This document shows, piece after piece, positions 23,929 to 32,448 of a stretch of DNA of 64,000 bases. Position 1 is the stretch's first letter. Each line of letters begins with the position of its first letter. The notes below the pieces were generated by a model. That model was not told the origin of the DNA and made no database searches. It worked only from the letters and a program-made list of their open reading frames with translations. Source of the DNA: UBA11090 sp035560555 (GTDB taxonomy: Bacteria > Spirochaetota > Spirochaetia > Treponematales > Rectinemataceae); the NCBI GenBank assembly GCA_035560555.1, contig DATMZF010000017.1, positions 1 to 64,000 of the forward strand, given 5' to 3'. The position numbers were made by a program, and so were the translations under genes.

Positions 23929-25386
23929 TCAGTATTCCGCCATGTGCTCCAGCGTGAGACAGAGCATGTTCCATTCCTTCTGGATCGCGCTGACCTGAAC
24001 GGACTCCTCCGGTGTATGGGCGCCAATGATCCTGGTGCCCGCGCAGACGATGTCGGCGCCGGGGATATTCCTGAAGAACATTCCACATTCGTTGCCGCCA
24101 TGGGACACTTCCACGACGATTTCCGCCCCATAGGTGACCCTGAAAAGCTTCTTTATGAGCGAGGCCAGGCGGCTGTCGGCCTTGTACTCCCATTCGGGCG
24201 AGCTGGAATTGATCGAGTACTTCCCTCCCACAAGCCTAGCGACGCGCGCGCAGCGATCGAGAAGGAATTGCTTTTTGCTGTCGAGGCCGCTACGGTAGAG
24301 CGCCTTCACGACGATTCCCTGATCCACCGTGGCCACCGAGCCTATGTTGCCGCTCGTCTCGGGCAGGCCCCCCACTTCCATGCTCATGGTGACCACTCCC
24401 GAAGACAAAAGCAGCAAGGTATCGAGGATCCGCTCGGTATCGGCCCCGGAAAAGGCGTTGACCGGCAGCGCCTGGTCCTCGATCGTCAGCGATATCCCGG
24501 GATCGCTCACCTTGAATTCCTTCCGCAGCATGGCAAGCCATTCATCGATCTTCTGCGACAGGTCATCCGACCAGCGCTTTTCGAAGGCGATCGCCGCGTC
24601 GCACTCGCGGACGATGGCGTTCGTGTGCTCGCCTCCGTCGAAGCTGCACATCCTGACATCGCAGGTCTTCCGCAGGTCCGCGATGACTCTCGCCATGAGG
24701 AGATTGGCGTTGCCCCGCTCCTTCGCAATATCGAGGCCGCTGTGGCCGCCCTTCAGGCCGCGGATTTTTATGGCTTTCCGGGTCCAGGCTTCGCTCAGCG
24801 GCTGCGGTTTCATGGGAAGCGATATCTGGGCCTCCGCCACGCCAGAACAGCCGACGACGATGCCCTCGTCGCTGCAGTCGAGGTTGATGACGATGTGTCC
24901 GCTCAACCTGCCAAAATCGAGCGCCTTGATGCCCCCCATGCCCGCTTCCTCGTCCACCGTCAGCACGACTTCGAGCGCTGGGTGGGGAATATCCTTGGAC
25001 TCGAGGACGCACAGGGCGAAGGCCACCCCCGTCGCGTCGTCGGCGCCCAAGGTCGTCCCGTCGGCGTAGATGCGGTCGCCATCCCGCATGACGCGTATCG
25101 GGTCTCTGGTAAAATCGTGGGTGGATGAAGCGTTCTTTTCGCAGACCATGTCGAGATGAGCCTGTAACACGACGGTGGGGAGTCCTTCATAGCCGGGCGT
25201 CGCGGGCTTTTGTATGATCACGTTGTTGGCTTCGTCCTGATAGGTCTGAAGCCCCCGCGCGATGCAAAAATCGCGGACATGGTCGCTAATGGCTTTTTCG
25301 TTTTTCGAGCCATGGGGTATCGAGCATAGATCGCTAAAAATCTCGAGGACCCTGCGAGGCTCAATGCCTTCCAAACATTTCACCAT
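23929..25386 (-). CDS. pepD: Beta-Ala-His / Xaa-His dipeptidase (M20C aminoacyl-histidine dipeptidase)
   Basis: Cytosolic two-zinc dipeptidase. M20 motifs are visible in order: VVLQAHLDMVCEK (first His and the HLD Asp), LGADDATGVAFAL (bridging Asp), LTVDEEAGMGG (catalytic Glu and metal Glu), INLDCSDEG, and C-terminal SHGGNECGMF with the last His. About 485 residues is normal. An in-frame TTG at 25395 is only 2 bases from the GGGAGG, while the ATG at 25386 is 11 bases away; I chose the ATG. It is probably cotranscribed with the ABC importer 55 bases downstream. Confidence 0.92.
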   Translation of the reverse strand: MVKCLEGIEPRRVLEIFSDLCSIPHGSKNEKAISDHVRDFCIARGLQTYQDEANNVIIQKPATPGYEGLPTVVLQAHLDMVCEKNASSTHDFTRDPIRVMRDGDRIYADGTTLGADDATGVAFALCVLESKDIPHPALEVVLTVDEEAGMGGIKALDFGRLSGHIVINLDCSDEGIVVGCSGVAEAQISLPMKPQPLSEAWTRKAIKIRGLKGGHSGLDIAKERGNANLLMARVIADLRKTCDVRMCSFDGGEHTNAIVRECDAAIAFEKRWSDDLSQKIDEWLAMLRKEFKVSDPGISLTIEDQALPVNAFSGADTERILDTLLLLSSGVVTMSMEVGGLPETSGNIGSVATVDQGIVVKALYRSGLDSKKQFLLDRCARVARLVGGKYSINSSSPEWEYKADSRLASLIKKLFRVTYGAEIVVEVSHGGNECGMFFRNIPGADIVCAGTRIIGAHTPEESVQVSAIQKEWNMLCLTLEHMAEY

Positions 25387-25482
25387 GAATTTCAAAGCCT
25401 CCCTATTCCCGCGTTCCGCCCCGTGCCGCCGCTGGAACGATACTCGCCGTTTTCCGCGCCTTACAGGCTAAACCTATATGGC

Positions 25483-26514
25483 TCAAAACCGAAGCATGGT
25501 TTTGATATTGCAGCGCGTTGGATCCGTGTTTTTCCGAAACGCCAGCTCCGCATCTTCGAACGGCAATTCGGCCGTGATCAAGGATGAGACGCTTTTCTCG
25601 ATCTCTTTATTCAGTTTCAGCATATCTATCAGGCTGACGAAATCGCTTTTCATCGCGTTGCGGGAACCACAGACTGTCAGTTCCTTTTTTTGTATATATG
25701 AATATGTCAGATCTACGTTGCGGCTGCTAACCCCTACCACAACAACCCGTCCGTGAAAAGTTGCCGCGTCGATGGCATGAATAAAAGCTTCGGGAGCCCC
25801 CGCCGCCTCGACGCAGACATCGAAGCCATCGCCGCCCGTGAATTCCTTGACCTTTTCGGCAAAAACATCCCTTCCCATCTGAATGGTGTTTTTGGCGCCA
25901 CTTTCCACGGCCTTCCAAAGCTTTTGCTCTACGACATCGGCCACCGTGACTTCAGCGCCGAAAAGGCGCGCCGTCAGGAGAGCCAACATGCCAATCGGGC
26001 CTCCGCCCAGCACGAGAACTCGATCGCCCTTTTTCAGGTTCGCCTTCTGCATGGCGTGGTAGCTGATGCAGAAAGGTTCCACCATGGCGAGGGTGACGGC
26101 GCTCAACCCCTTGCCGTCAAACACATGCGCGGCGGGCATCACGATATATTCGCGGAACGCGCCATCCCTTTGCGCCCCCATGGTCTCGTTGTACATACAG
26201 CAGTTCGAGAAACCCTTGTCGCAGGAAAAGCAATGGCCGCAGTTGAAATAGGGGGAGGCAGTGACGATCATCCCTCTCCTCAGGCCATACTTCTTCTCGT
26301 CATCCTCGTCGAGCTCTTCGATCCTCGCGGAAAACTCGTGCCCGGGAATTCGCGGATACGAGGCGTAGATGAAGGTGCCCTTATAGGTTCCTATATCGGA
26401 ACCGCAGAGCCCTCCATACAGCAGTTTGAGGAGGACTTCGCCCTTTTTTCTGAGCGGCTTTTCGCATTCTCCCACCCGCACCTTTCCGGGCTCGTCGATT
26501 ACGATATATTTCAA
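25483..26514 (-). CDS. Zinc-dependent medium-chain alcohol/polyol dehydrogenase
   Basis: 343 residues. Catalytic zinc ligands appear in GGLCGSDIGTYKG and PGHEFSARIEE. The structural zinc loop has four Cys (CGHCFSCDKGFSNCCMYNE, using C, C, C and C). The NAD-binding GGGPIGMLALL motif is followed by VADVVEQKLWKA. This is the family of sorbitol, threonine and galactitol dehydrogenases; the substrate is not readable. The start is TTG at 26514, with GAGGTG five bases upstream. A perfect 12-bp palindrome just after its promoter suggests control by the GntR protein at 17858. Confidence 0.9.
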   Translation of the reverse strand: MKYIVIDEPGKVRVGECEKPLRKKGEVLLKLLYGGLCGSDIGTYKGTFIYASYPRIPGHEFSARIEELDEDDEKKYGLRRGMIVTASPYFNCGHCFSCDKGFSNCCMYNETMGAQRDGAFREYIVMPAAHVFDGKGLSAVTLAMVEPFCISYHAMQKANLKKGDRVLVLGGGPIGMLALLTARLFGAEVTVADVVEQKLWKAVESGAKNTIQMGRDVFAEKVKEFTGGDGFDVCVEAAGAPEAFIHAIDAATFHGRVVVVGVSSRNVDLTYSYIQKKELTVCGSRNAMKSDFVSLIDMLKLNKEIEKSVSSLITAELPFEDAELAFRKNTDPTRCNIKTMLRF

Positions 26515-26557
26515 AGCAGCACCTCTGGCGTTCTATTGGTATATTTTATGAATACTA

Positions 26558-26610
26558 GTTGTATACAACCTGTATTTTTCTCATTATACCTGGTCTTGGC
26601 AAAAGCGCAA
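26558..26610 (-). promoter_or_regulatory. Promoter and GntR-type operator of the dehydrogenase
   Basis: On the minus strand TTGCGC (26605-26610), a 16-base spacer and TATAAT (26583-26588). The perfect 12-bp palindrome GTTGTATACAAC (26558-26569) sits just downstream of the predicted start site, a repressor position. Its core TGTATACA equals the one at 18573. Confidence 0.65.
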
Positions 26611-26661
26611 GCTTTATTTTCAGGATTTTATCTTTTTCCGTTTCGTTGATAGCAATGGCAG

Positions 26662-26707
26662 ACGAGGGCTCTGGAGTCATTGCCGGCGCTCAAGTGACAC
26701 GCGGGTT
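26662..26707 (+). repeat. 46-bp dispersed repeat, copy 2
   Basis: Identical to 17787-17832 except for one base. In this copy the frame TRALESLPALK-stop is retained, but a stop codon lies 12 bases upstream, so it is not part of a gene here. Confidence 0.85.
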
Positions 26708-26891
26708 TCGTCCCGTGACGGTCGCGGCGCTTAATGTGAAGCATTCTTTCAGATTTTTTGGGGTATCTCGCCCTATGGATCGATACCAAGGAGGTCCATC
26801 GGGGCAAAGCTCTTTCCCCACCCCTCGAATGGGGAAAAAAGAAAAGGGCTCCCGGCGCGATACTCAATTACGCCCGGAAAGACGCCGAATC

Positions 26892-27962
26892 CTACCGCCT
26901 GCCCTCGATGACATAGCCCACGCCATTCCAGACGTTCTCGAATTCCGTGAGCTTGTATCGCCTGGGTACCTCTGAGGTCGTGGCCGCCGCTGGATCATTC
27001 ACGAGAACATCGAAGCCGCCCGAGTCGTTCTTCTTCAGTCCGGTGATGAGGACGAGGTGCCCGTTGGTCTTCGCTATGGGAGAACCGCTCAGCTGCCCCT
27101 CGGCGAACTTGATGCTGGCGATTATTACGCGTCCGGCGAACAGTTCCCCGACGGCCATCTCCATACTGGGGAAAAAATCGAGCTTAGCCCTCAGGCCAAG
27201 ACGCCAGAGCGACGCGACATTGAACGGCCAATTTCCGTATATTTTGGCGCCCTCGTCGTAGCAGTCGGCCGCCACGAAGGAGGTGGGCAGGTCGACGCCG
27301 CAATACCGTAGCGCCATCGCTCCGCAGGTGGGAGAGCAGATCCTACCGCGGATATCCTCGGCCTCGGACATCTGGGATCGGGGCGGCACCTTGCTCGCGC
27401 TTTCCTGAAGAAGGAAGGGTCGCGTCGGAGTTCGGGCCGCGCTCCGGTCGCGCGAGATGAAGCCGACGCGCTTCACGATGACGGAGCCGGCTTTTTCCTC
27501 GCCGGAAAAAAGCTCCATCCTCATCCTGTAGCGACCGGATTTCGTCGCCAGGATCAAGGTGTCGGTATCGACGTGGGCGGTTTCGTCGGCGCAGGAAAAG
27601 CTAGACGCGGTCCGCGACCATGTTCCCATGGGATACCAGCGCGACCAGGCTCCCTCGACCTCCACCTGCAAGGATATTTCGATGACTCCCTTGCCCGCCG
27701 TGTCGACGTTCCACCAGGGAAGAAGCCAATCGAAGGGCGGCGCGTTGATCGGATCGCTTTCCACGCTGCCTCGGGAAAAACCCGCGGCGAGCTGAAGCCC
27801 CGCTGGGGCGATGAGGAGTCCGTCCAGCTTGAGGCCGACATCGTGGACCGGCGAATAGCTGCCTATGCGCTCGGACACGAGATCGGAACCGAAAGACCAG
27901 AATATTCGCATTGCGCCATACGATGAAGAGGCGAGAGGCGTTCTCGTTTCGGTTTCGCTCAT
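26892..27962 (-). CDS. C39-like papain-fold peptidase family protein
   Basis: The first 200 residues are beta-rich (carbohydrate-binding-like strands WDWL/WWNVDT...GKGVIEISLQVEV). The C-terminal half matches the Peptidase_C39_2 group: a catalytic Cys in ICSPTCGAMALRY, a His in TNGHLVLITGL and an Asp in VLVNDPAA. No signal peptide is evident with the ATG at 27962 (MSETETRT), so it is probably cytosolic. A TTG 10 codons upstream is unlikely because the promoter -10 (TATACT, 27971-27976) would lie inside it. It is divergent from the glycerophosphodiesterase gene. Confidence 0.75.
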   Translation of the reverse strand: MSETETRTPLASSSYGAMRIFWSFGSDLVSERIGSYSPVHDVGLKLDGLLIAPAGLQLAAGFSRGSVESDPINAPPFDWLLPWWNVDTAGKGVIEISLQVEVEGAWSRWYPMGTWSRTASSFSCADETAHVDTDTLILATKSGRYRMRMELFSGEEKAGSVIVKRVGFISRDRSAARTPTRPFLLQESASKVPPRSQMSEAEDIRGRICSPTCGAMALRYCGVDLPTSFVAADCYDEGAKIYGNWPFNVASLWRLGLRAKLDFFPSMEMAVGELFAGRVIIASIKFAEGQLSGSPIAKTNGHLVLITGLKKNDSGGFDVLVNDPAAATTSEVPRRYKLTEFENVWNGVGYVIEGRR

Positions 27963-27970
27963 AGCGTAAT

Positions 27971-27997
27971 AGTATACTAAAGCCTGGGGCAAAGCAA
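27971..27997 (-). promoter_or_regulatory. Candidate leaderless promoter of the C39-like gene
   Basis: TATACT (27971-27976, minus strand) ends 8 bases from the ATG at 27962, and there is no Shine-Dalgarno. The best -35 is TTGCTT (27992-27997) at a short 15-base spacing. Confidence 0.4.
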
Positions 27998-28031
27998 ATA
28001 TTTCCCCCCCGCGCTTGGGGATGTTTCCGCC

Positions 28032-28061
28032 TTGAATCGGCGGGGCGCTTCGTCATAGGAT
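28032..28061 (+). promoter_or_regulatory. Candidate promoter of the glycerophosphodiesterase gene
   Basis: TTGAAT (28032-28037), an 18-base spacer and TAGGAT (28056-28061), six bases before the ATG at 28068. AGGA within it could also serve as a ribosome-binding site. Confidence 0.4.
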
Positions 28062-28067
28062 GGCGGC

Positions 28068-29072
28068 ATGAAAAACTCGATGCCAAGACCGAAAACGCTG
28101 AGTGAGATGAAGGGAAGCATATTTTCGAGCCGCTGCCGTACCGCCCTCGTGGCGGGCTTCCTCGCCGCGATCTTGACAGCCTGTTCCACTCCAAGCGTCC
28201 GCGACCCTTCGGGAGCCGCGGGAAAGGAAAAAATTAGCATGCCTGCAACATCCAACGTACTCGTCATGGCTCACCGCGGTTTCAGGGGCATAGCGCCTGA
28301 AAACACAGTCCTCGCCGCTCAAAAGGGCTACGACAGCGGCGCCGATTATTGGGAAACCGACGTGGCCGCATCCTCCGACGGCGAACTAATCATCATGCAT
28401 GACGACAATCTCGCGCGCACGACCAACGTAAAAACCCTCTTCCCAAAACGCGGCCCCTGGACCGTCTATGATTTCACTTTCGCCGAGCTGAGAAGCCTGG
28501 ACTCCGGATCATGGTATTCGAAGGCGGATCCTTTCAATCAAATCGCGTTCGGCCACGTCACTCGAGAGGATCAGGAGAGCTTCGTGGGGCTGAAAGTCCC
28601 CACCCTGGCCGAAGCGCTCGATCTTACGCAAAAAAACGGCTGGAAGATCAATATCGAGATAAAGGACGCGACCGGCCGCGCCTGCGACCTCTGGCTCGTC
28701 GAGAAAGTTGCCGAACTCGTGGTATCCATGAAAATGACGGAATCGGTCGTCATCTCGTCGTTCAATCACGAATATCTCGTTCGGGTGAAGAAAGCCGCGC
28801 CGGGAATCCAGGTGGCGGCGCTCATCGACAAACCCATCGACGACCCTGTGGCCACGCTCAAGCATATCGGCGCCATAGCGCTCAACCCCAACTTCAAGTA
28901 TCTGGACGAGGAAACGGTGAAAAAGGTCAGACAGGCCGGCTTCAACGTCTACGTGTGGACTCCCAACGAAAAAGCGGACATGGAGAGGCTCGTCAAATGG
29001 GGCGTGACGGCCCTCATCACCGATTTTCCCGACAGGGCTCTCGACGTCCTGGGGCGCTCGGAGAGCCATTGA
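28068..29072 (+). CDS. glpQ: Glycerophosphodiester phosphodiesterase, lipoprotein
   Basis: Cleaves glycerophosphodiesters to glycerol-3-phosphate and an alcohol. GDPD motifs are visible: MAHRGFRGIAPENTVLA (catalytic His and the E of PENT), YWETDVAASSDGELIIMHDDNLARTT (in part: metal Glu/Asp and second His), and C-terminal VYVWTPNE. A lipobox (LTAC, Cys39) follows a hydrophobic stretch, so it is probably anchored facing the periplasm. The signal is long from M1; an in-frame ATG at 28107 would give a standard 25-residue signal. It lies upstream of UgpBAE, which would import its product. Confidence 0.9.
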   Translation: MKNSMPRPKTLSEMKGSIFSSRCRTALVAGFLAAILTACSTPSVRDPSGAAGKEKISMPATSNVLVMAHRGFRGIAPENTVLAAQKGYDSGADYWETDVAASSDGELIIMHDDNLARTTNVKTLFPKRGPWTVYDFTFAELRSLDSGSWYSKADPFNQIAFGHVTREDQESFVGLKVPTLAEALDLTQKNGWKINIEIKDATGRACDLWLVEKVAELVVSMKMTESVVISSFNHEYLVRVKKAAPGIQVAALIDKPIDDPVATLKHIGAIALNPNFKYLDEETVKKVRQAGFNVYVWTPNEKADMERLVKWGVTALITDFPDRALDVLGRSESH

Positions 29073-29146
29073 CGGCCATCCCGAGCGCGGATTGGCGGCG
29101 AAGTCGTCCTTAACCAAAGCCTCGATGATAATTAACAAATTCTTCA

Positions 29147-29175
29147 TTGCCAGTATGGGTTTTACGGATTAAACT
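29147..29175 (+). promoter_or_regulatory. Promoter of ugpB
   Basis: TTGCCA (29147-29152), a 17-base spacer and TAAACT (29170-29175). The leader of about 48 bases ends in AAGGAGG seven bases before the ATG. Confidence 0.5.
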
Positions 29176-29229
29176 AGGCAACGTACTGGCGGGCACTAAG
29201 CCCGGCTCAAGTTTCCAAGGAGGCATTTG

Positions 29230-30531
29230 ATGAGGAAAATTGCACTGGTGGCAATGGTCTTCCTGATGGTCGCCGGCGCCTACGCGCAGACGACGGTGGA
29301 GTTCTGGCACGCCATGGCCGGCAAGAATGACGAGATGGTCCAGTCGATCGCCGCGAAGTTCAACGCAAGCCAGAAGGACTATAAAGTAGTCCCTGTTTTC
29401 AAGGGATCGTACAGCGAGTGCATGAACGCGGGCATCGCCGCCTTCCGCGCCAACGCCGCGCCCGCCATCATCCAGGTTTACGAAGTGGGAACGGCGACCA
29501 TGATGGCCGCCAAGGGCGCCGTGAAACCGGTCTACCAGCTCATGGCGGAGAACAAGGAAGATTTTAATCCCAAAGCCTACATTCCCACCATCACCGGCTA
29601 CTATTCCACGTCCAAGGGCGAGATGCTCTCCATGCCCTTCAACTCCTCCACGGCGGTCATGTACTACAACAAAGACGCCTTCAGGAAAGCGGGGCTCGAT
29701 CCCGAAAAGGCCCCCGCCACCTGGCCTGAATTCTTCGACGCCGCCAAAAAAATCAAGGCCTCTGGCATGACCGGCGGCTTCACGACCGACTGGATCTCCT
29801 GGATACAGCTCGAAAACTTCTCCGCCTGGCACAATGTGCCCTTCGGAACCCGCAACAACGGCTTCGACGGCATGGACACCCAGCTCGTCTTCAATTCTCC
29901 CCTCGTTATCCGCCATCTCCAGAACATCGCAGACCTTTCCAAGGACAAGGTGTTCGTGTACGGCGGCCGCGAAGGCAAAGCCCAGCCCCTCTTCCAGACC
30001 GCGCAAGTCGGCATGTGCTTCGCTTCCATCGGCAGCTATGGCAATATGAAGGCCACCTGCAAGTTCGACTTCGGCGTCGCGATGCTGCCTTACTACCCCG
30101 ACGTCCCTGGCGCCCCGCAGAACTCCATCATCGGCGGCGCGAGCCTTTGGGTTTTCAACGGCAAATCGAAGGCGGAGTACAAGGCCGTCGCCGAGTTCTT
30201 CTCCTTCCTTTCGACCCCCGAAATCCAGTCCTATTGGCACACGAACACCGGCTATCTGCCCATCACGACAGCGGCCTACGAGTACACGAAGGCCCAGGGC
30301 TTCTACAAAACCAACCCCGGTCCCGAAGTCGCCATCCAGCAGCTCCTGAGGAAGGCTCCCACGGGCAACTCCATGGGCATACGTTTCGGCAACTTCAACA
30401 TCATCCGCGAGATCGAAGACCAGGTATGGGAAGACATCCTCGCCGGAAAAATCTCGGTGAAAGACGGCGTCGCCAAGATGGTCACCGACGGCAACAAGAC
30501 GCTGAGAGATTTCGAACGCCTCAACAAATAG
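29230..30531 (+). CDS. ugpB: sn-Glycerol-3-phosphate ABC importer, binding protein
   Basis: Periplasmic solute-binding protein with a cleaved signal peptide (MRKIALVAMVFLMVAGAYAQ). The mature start TTVEFWHAMAGKNDEMVQSIAAKFN (in part) and later MPFNSSTAVMYYNKDAFRKAGLDPEKAPATWPEFF (in part), SSTxVMYYN and GGASLWVF are characteristic of UgpB. I chose the ATG at 29230 because AAGGAGG is seven bases away; a TTG one codon upstream is less likely. A hairpin with a U-run follows the gene. Confidence 0.92.
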   Translation: MRKIALVAMVFLMVAGAYAQTTVEFWHAMAGKNDEMVQSIAAKFNASQKDYKVVPVFKGSYSECMNAGIAAFRANAAPAIIQVYEVGTATMMAAKGAVKPVYQLMAENKEDFNPKAYIPTITGYYSTSKGEMLSMPFNSSTAVMYYNKDAFRKAGLDPEKAPATWPEFFDAAKKIKASGMTGGFTTDWISWIQLENFSAWHNVPFGTRNNGFDGMDTQLVFNSPLVIRHLQNIADLSKDKVFVYGGREGKAQPLFQTAQVGMCFASIGSYGNMKATCKFDFGVAMLPYYPDVPGAPQNSIIGGASLWVFNGKSKAEYKAVAEFFSFLSTPEIQSYWHTNTGYLPITTAAYEYTKAQGFYKTNPGPEVAIQQLLRKAPTGNSMGIRFGNFNIIREIEDQVWEDILAGKISVKDGVAKMVTDGNKTLRDFERLNK

Positions 30532-30560
30532 GGTGAAGGTTTTTTCAGCGCTATAATCCA

Positions 30561-30584
30561 GGGCCGCCGCAAGGCGGCCCTTTT
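30561..30584 (+). terminator. Hairpin terminator/attenuator between ugpB and ugpA
   Basis: GGGCCGCC (30561-30568) and GGCGGCCC (30573-30580) with loop GCAA, followed by TTTT. The U-run is short, so partial termination is likely, giving more binding protein than permease. Confidence 0.7.
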
Positions 30585-30656
30585 AGAGACGGGGGAATTC
30601 CGCTCGGTCGCGGCGGGCGCCCTTCTCCTGCGAATCATTCCACGTTAGGATACATC

Positions 30657-31541
30657 ATGGCGAAACAATACGAGTTCCCCTCCAAGGGCTTGCCTTATCT
30701 GCTGGTGCTCCCCCAGATGATCATCGTCTTCACTTTCTTTTTCTGGCCATCCTTCCAGGCGGTTTGGCAATCCTTCTTCCTCCAGGACCCCTTTGGGGGG
30801 AAAGTCATCTTCGTGGGTTTCGAAAATTACATGAAACTTTTCTCCGACCCGGACTATTGGTCTTCCTTCAAGGTCTCGGTGGCCTTCGCCGTGGCGGTCG
30901 CCGTCTCATCGATGACGATAGCGCTTTTTCTCGCCATACAGACCAATAAGAAGATCAGGTTCATGTCCTTCTATAAAACCATGATGATATGGCCCTACGC
31001 GGTCGCCACCCTGGTCGCCGGCGTTCTCTGGCTCTTCATGTTCAACCCCAACGTGGGCATCGTCGCTTGGTACCTGAAGCACAAGCTCGGCATTGAATGG
31101 AATCACCTCCTCAACTTCAACCACGCCTTCATCCTCATCACGGTGGCGGCCGCGTGGAAGCAAATATCCTACAATTTCGTCTTCTTCCTCGCGGGGCTGC
31201 AGAGCGTTCCCCTCCAGCTCGTGGAAGCGGCCGCCATAGACGGCGCGGGGCCGATCAAAAGGTTCTGGAAAATCATATTTCCCATGCTTTCCCCCACGAC
31301 CTTCTACCTTCTCGTCATGAACCTCGTCTATGGCTTTTTCGAGACCTTCCCCGTCATCCATCAAGTCACGGCGGGCGGTCCGGGCAAAAGCACCCACATC
31401 CTCGTCTACAAGGCCTGGCGGGATGGCGTCATCAACCTCGATTTGGGGGGCTCATCCGCTCAGTCCGTAATCCTGATGATCCTCGTCATCGGGCTCACCG
31501 TTTTCCAGTTCCGCTTCATCGAGCGGAAAGTAACCTACTGA
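30657..31541 (+). CDS. ugpA: sn-Glycerol-3-phosphate ABC importer, permease
   Basis: 294 residues with six predicted membrane helices (LPYLLVLPQMIIVFTFFFWP in part is the first). The coupling motif is EAAAIDGAGPIKRFWKIIFPML (in part, the EAA loop). It fits UgpA/MalF-type permeases. The binding protein upstream and ugpE 10 bases downstream complete the transmembrane unit. An AGGA six bases before the ATG may be the ribosome-binding site, although the same bases form a -10-like TAGGAT. Confidence 0.92.
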   Translation: MAKQYEFPSKGLPYLLVLPQMIIVFTFFFWPSFQAVWQSFFLQDPFGGKVIFVGFENYMKLFSDPDYWSSFKVSVAFAVAVAVSSMTIALFLAIQTNKKIRFMSFYKTMMIWPYAVATLVAGVLWLFMFNPNVGIVAWYLKHKLGIEWNHLLNFNHAFILITVAAAWKQISYNFVFFLAGLQSVPLQLVEAAAIDGAGPIKRFWKIIFPMLSPTTFYLLVMNLVYGFFETFPVIHQVTAGGPGKSTHILVYKAWRDGVINLDLGGSSAQSVILMILVIGLTVFQFRFIERKVTY

Positions 31542-31551
31542 GGGGAAGCAT

Positions 31552-32397
31552 ATGATCCAACAATCAAAAACCAGCAAATACTTCCCTCACATCGTGCTCT
31601 GGATAGCCATCGTCATCATCGTCTTTCCCATCTACCTCGTCTTCGTGGCATCGACGAGGACGAACCAGGAAATAGTGTCGGCGCCCATGTCCCTCTTTCC
31701 CGGCAACCAGATAATCACCAACTACACGAGGGCTCTCACGGAAGGCGCTAAAAACCTGGGCGCCTCCGCCCTGACCATGATGAAGAACTCGTTCATCATG
31801 GCCATGGGCATCGCCGTGGGAAAGATATGCGTCTCCCTCCTGGCCGCCTTCGCCATCATCTTCTTCAACTTCCGCGGCAGAAAATTCTGTTTTTGGGCGA
31901 TCTTCATCACGCTCATGCTGCCGGTGGAAGTCCGCATCATGCCCACCTACAAGGTCATAGCCCAGTTGGGCCTTATGAACTCGTATCTCGGCCTCATCCT
32001 GCCGATGATCGTGTCGGCGACGGCGGTCTTTCTCTTCAGACAGTTCTTCCTGTCCATTCCGAGGGAAATAGCCGAGGCGTCCCAGATCGACGGCGCGACG
32101 CCGATGCAATTCTTCCGCTCCATCCTCCTTCCAATGACGAGGACCCCCATAGCCGCCATGTTCGTGATCCAGTTCATCTACGGCTGGAACCAATACCTCT
32201 GGCCCCTCCTCATCACGACGAAGGAAAGCTATTACACCTTGCTGATTGGCATCAACCGCATTCTCTCCTCCCAGGACTCGGTGATCGAGTGGCAGATCGT
32301 CATGGCCACCACGCTCCTGGCCATGATACCCCCCGTCCTCGTCGTTCTCATCATGCAGAAACAGTTCGTGGCCGGCATGACGGATACCGAGAAATAG
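31552..32397 (+). CDS. ugpE: sn-Glycerol-3-phosphate ABC importer, permease
   Basis: 281 residues with six predicted membrane helices. It has the MalG/UgpE-type N-terminus (HIVLWIAIVIIVFPIYLVFVASTRTNQE in part) and EAA loop (EIAEASQIDGATPMQFFRSILLPM in part), and GWNQYLWPLLIT near the C-terminus. AGGGGAAG precedes the start. No ATPase gene (ugpC) follows. The complex must therefore use a cassette encoded elsewhere, commonly a shared MsmK/UgpC-type protein. Confidence 0.93.
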   Translation: MIQQSKTSKYFPHIVLWIAIVIIVFPIYLVFVASTRTNQEIVSAPMSLFPGNQIITNYTRALTEGAKNLGASALTMMKNSFIMAMGIAVGKICVSLLAAFAIIFFNFRGRKFCFWAIFITLMLPVEVRIMPTYKVIAQLGLMNSYLGLILPMIVSATAVFLFRQFFLSIPREIAEASQIDGATPMQFFRSILLPMTRTPIAAMFVIQFIYGWNQYLWPLLITTKESYYTLLIGINRILSSQDSVIEWQIVMATTLLAMIPPVLVVLIMQKQFVAGMTDTEK

Positions 32398-32448
32398 GAC
32401 TCTGTCGCGATCATTTAGTATCATCAATCCTTCGTAAAGGAGCTAAAC

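Larger units (their letters stand above)
26515..26891. other. 377-base intergenic region with promoter, operator and repeat copy
   Basis: It holds the dehydrogenase promoter and operator (26558-26610) and copy 2 of the 46-bp repeat (26662-26707). It also has a GGTATC/GATACC stem (26763-26787) and a TTTCCCC/GGGGAAA stem (26813-26837). No convincing gene is seen in it. No clear terminator for the C39 gene is visible either. Confidence 0.6.

Noticed and set aside
30552..30557. TATAAT after ugpB as a promoter for ugpA
   Set aside because: No acceptable -35 is found 15-19 bases upstream, and the terminator-like hairpin follows at once.
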